Source: an uncultured Collinsella sp. (GTDB lineage Bacteria; Actinomycetota; Coriobacteriia; Coriobacteriales; Coriobacteriaceae). Taken from it: a DNA stretch of 64,000 nt. Location of the stretch: positions 1 through 64,000 of the forward strand of contig CAKUGY010000005.1 of the NCBI GenBank assembly GCA_934654835.1. The letters run 5' to 3'. The translations under genes were made by a program, and so were the position numbers. Below the pieces are notes generated by a model that worked only from the letters and a program-made list of their open reading frames with translations, did no database searches and was not told where the DNA came from. Each line of letters starts with the position of its first letter. Position 1 is the stretch's first letter. Below are positions 62,135-64,000 of the stretch, one piece after another.

Positions 62135-62620
62135 TTAGTACTCGATGCCTTGGCGGGCTAGGAGGCCTTCGTCGAAGTAGTGTTTGACGGGGCGCATTTC
62201 GGTTACTAGGTCGGCAAGGTCGGCGAGGGACAGCAGGCCGCGGCCGGTGAGCACAAGCTCCGTGGTGGTCGGTTTCATCGCGATCAGCGCTTCGACATCT
62301 TCGCGTGTCACAAAGCCCCGTCGCATGGCTTCTCCCAGTTCATCCAAGATCAGCACATCGACCTGGCTAATCTGCGCGCGCGCCAGCTCCATGATCTGTG
62401 CGGCACAGGCTTCGGGCGTGTCGCGGTCGGCCTGTACGATGCGTAGCCCCAATCGAGGCGCTGCGTCATGTTCGGCGCAGTGCAGCTTCTTGGCAAACTG
62501 AAGCATGAGCACGTTAAGTCCATAGCCCGTGGCGCGCAGCGCGAGCCCCAGCGCAGCCGTCGTCTTGCCCTTGCCGTCGCCCGTATAGATTTGAACCTTG
62601 CCGACTTCCAGTGATGCCAT
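62135..62620 (-). CDS. cobO: Corrinoid adenosyltransferase CobO/BtuR
   Basis: The 161-residue protein has a P-loop GDGKGKTTAALGLALR and LILDELGEAM. It transfers the adenosyl group of ATP to cobalt(I) corrinoids, making adenosylcobalamin. No other cobalamin genes are near, so it may serve corrinoid salvage. ATG 62620 follows AAGGATAG. Confidence 0.92.
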   Translation of the reverse strand: MASLEVGKVQIYTGDGKGKTTAALGLALRATGYGLNVLMLQFAKKLHCAEHDAAPRLGLRIVQADRDTPEACAAQIMELARAQISQVDVLILDELGEAMRRGFVTREDVEALIAMKPTTTELVLTGRGLLSLADLADLVTEMRPVKHYFDEGLLARQGIEY

Positions 62621-62712
62621 CTCTATCCTTTCGTGCCCGGCGTCGGTTTATCGCCGGCCGGGTTGGGTATTCTAGTTAGCATTATCAACCCCAGTAGATG
62701 GAGTTCAAGCAG

Positions 62713-64000
62713 ATGGAGATGGATGACAATAAACGTAGACGGAATATGATCCTCTACGTGCTCATCGCCTTCGTCGTCTACCTCGTGCTCTCGACCGTTC
62801 TGTTCCCTAACATCGGTCACACGCAGCAGATTACGAAGACCGATTACTCGACGTTTGTCAAAGCTCTCGATAAGAAGAGCGTCGACAAGGTCGAATACAA
62901 TACCGACGATTACACCATTTATTACACTAAGAAGGGCGAGGACGAGAACATCGCCTACAAGACGACCGGTGTGCCGAACGATGCGGGCTTTACCGATCGC
63001 GTGCTTGAATCCGGTGCTTCGCTGGAGTCGGTCGTTCCCGATAAAAACTCGGGCCTGATGACTTACTACCTGCTCACACTTATTCTTCCCATGGCGATTT
63101 TCTTCCTCATCGGCTGGTGGCTCAACCGCCGCATGAAGAAGGCCATGGGCGATGACGGCCCGTCGATGAACTTTGGCGGCGGCGGTTTTGGTGGCGGCGG
63201 ACTGGGTAAGTCCGGCGCGCGCGTGATCGCCTCCAAGGACGTGGGCGTGACCTTTAAGGACGTCGCCGGCCAGGAAGAGGCTAAGGAGTCCCTCAAAGAG
63301 GTCGTTGACTTTCTGGAGAAGCCGCAGCGTTACGAGGAGATCGGCGCCAAGCTGCCGCGCGGTGCTCTACTCGTCGGCCCTCCGGGCACCGGTAAGACCC
63401 TGCTCGCCAAGGCTGTTGCCGGCGAGGCGGGCGTGCCGTTCTTTAGCATTTCGGGTTCTGAATTCGTTGAGATGTTCGTCGGCCGCGGCGCTGCCAAGGT
63501 GCGTGACCTGTTTAAGCAGGCCAAGGAAAAGGCCCCGTGCATCGTCTTTATCGACGAGATCGATACCATCGGCAAGAAGCGCGATGGCGGTGGCTTTAGC
63601 GGTAATGACGAGCGCGAGCAGACGCTTAATCAGCTGCTGACTGAGATGGACGGCTTCGACAACCATAAGGGTATTGTCGTCCTCGCTGCTACCAACCGCC
63701 CCGACAGCCTCGATCCGGCCCTGCTGCGCCCCGGTCGCTTTGACCGCCGTATTCCCGTCGAGCTGCCCGACCTGACCGGCCGCAAGAACATTCTTGAGCT
63801 GCATGCCAAGAGCGTGAAGACTGAGCCGCCGATTGACCTGACCGCGATCGCCCGCGCCACGCCCGGTGCCTCGGGCGCCGACCTGGCCAATATCATCAAC
63901 GAGGGCGCCCTTCGCGCCGTCCGCGAGGGTCGCAAGCGCGCTACGCAGGACGACTTTGAGGAGTCGGTGGAGGTCGTCATCGCCGGTCAGCAGCGTAAGT
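62713..64000 (+). CDS. ftsH: ATP-dependent zinc metalloprotease FtsH (5' part)
   Basis: ATG 62713 with GGAG nine bases upstream is the best start; ATG 62698 and 62719 are alternatives. The reading frame runs off the window after 429 codons. Two membrane helices (about 12-31 and 115-136) flank an extracellular domain; the AAA+ module has Walker A GPPGTGKT (222-229), Walker B IVFIDEID and arginine fingers in LLRPGRFDRR. The HEXXH protease site lies beyond the window. A GGFGGGGLG linker precedes the ATPase. Confidence 0.95.
   Translation, partial: MEMDDNKRRRNMILYVLIAFVVYLVLSTVLFPNIGHTQQITKTDYSTFVKALDKKSVDKVEYNTDDYTIYYTKKGEDENIAYKTTGVPNDAGFTDRVLESGASLESVVPDKNSGLMTYYLLTLILPMAIFFLIGWWLNRRMKKAMGDDGPSMNFGGGGFGGGGLGKSGARVIASKDVGVTFKDVAGQEEAKESLKEVVDFLEKPQRYEEIGAKLPRGALLVGPPGTGKTLLAKAVAGEAGVPFFSISGSEFVEMFVGRGAAKVRDLFKQAKEKAPCIVFIDEIDTIGKKRDGGGFSGNDEREQTLNQLLTEMDGFDNHKGIVVLAATNRPDSLDPALLRPGRFDRRIPVELPDLTGRKNILELHAKSVKTEPPIDLTAIARATPGASGADLANIINEGALRAVREGRKRATQDDFEESVEVVIAGQQRK

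Noticed and set aside
1..64000. CRISPR arrays, transposases and rRNA genes
   Set aside because: I saw no regularly spaced repeats, no transposase signature proteins and no rRNA sequence.

Overview
The window reads as a chromosomal segment of a high-GC, Gram-positive actinobacterium of the class Coriobacteriia, most like Collinsella. This is an inference from gene content: a rimP-nusA-infB-rbfA-nrnA-truB-ribF-dnaG-rpoD housekeeping run, an acpP-rnc-smc-ftsY-ffh run, strong G/C third-position preference, several PTS sugar loci, and no outer-membrane genes. No 16S gene is present, so the genus cannot be proved here.

Layout. (1) 277-2504: a visibly AT-richer two-gene cassette, an ABC/AAA-type ATPase overlapping a TOPRIM-like protein, resembling anti-phage ATPase+TOPRIM modules. 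(2) 2609-13704: eight tightly packed genes forming a Gram-positive-type Pel exopolysaccharide operon (pelD, pelE, deacetylase, pelF, pelG), continuing without a break into CotH-like kinase, VTC-type polyphosphate polymerase and DUF4956 membrane protein. (3) 13943-18912: LacI regulator, PTS EIIBC, YdjC deacetylase and GH32 hydrolase, with two pairs of 21-bp-phased repeats between regulator and transporter. (4) 19049-22319: a PLP-fold protein that seems to lack its Schiff-base lysine, a long palindromic element, a ModE-type HTH regulator and guaB. (5) 22459-26044: RpiR regulator, ManD/RspA-type sugar-acid dehydratase and a second PTS EIIBC. (6) 26219-28940: a long hairpin and leuS; then a lipoprotein gene on the minus strand.

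(7) 29880-41507: the translation/transcription operon from rimP to rpoD, opened by a clear promoter and a leader terminator that fits NusA autoregulation. (8) 41814-41997: two identical tRNA-Asn(GUU) genes. (9) 42192-50026: Asp23-like protein, FakA-like kinase, recG, rsmD, coaD, a coiled-coil protein, yceD, rpmF (too short for many gene finders) and plsX. (10) 50151-57081: acpP, rnc, smc, ftsY, ffh. (11) 57202-57966, minus strand: DUF134-NifX fusion with a strong internal start, behind palindromic operators. (12) 58133-64000: thyA, dfrA, SPOUT methyltransferase, MATE transporter, cobO (minus) and the 5' part of ftsH, cut by the window end.

How parts work together. In the Pel operon, PelD/PelE would assemble and regulate the PelF synthase and PelG transporter, and the anchored deacetylase would modify the chain. 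The appended CotH-VTC-DUF4956 trio suggests phosphate transfer or polyphosphate handling at the envelope; it is the strongest candidate for an undescribed system here. The ATPase+TOPRIM pair is the second.
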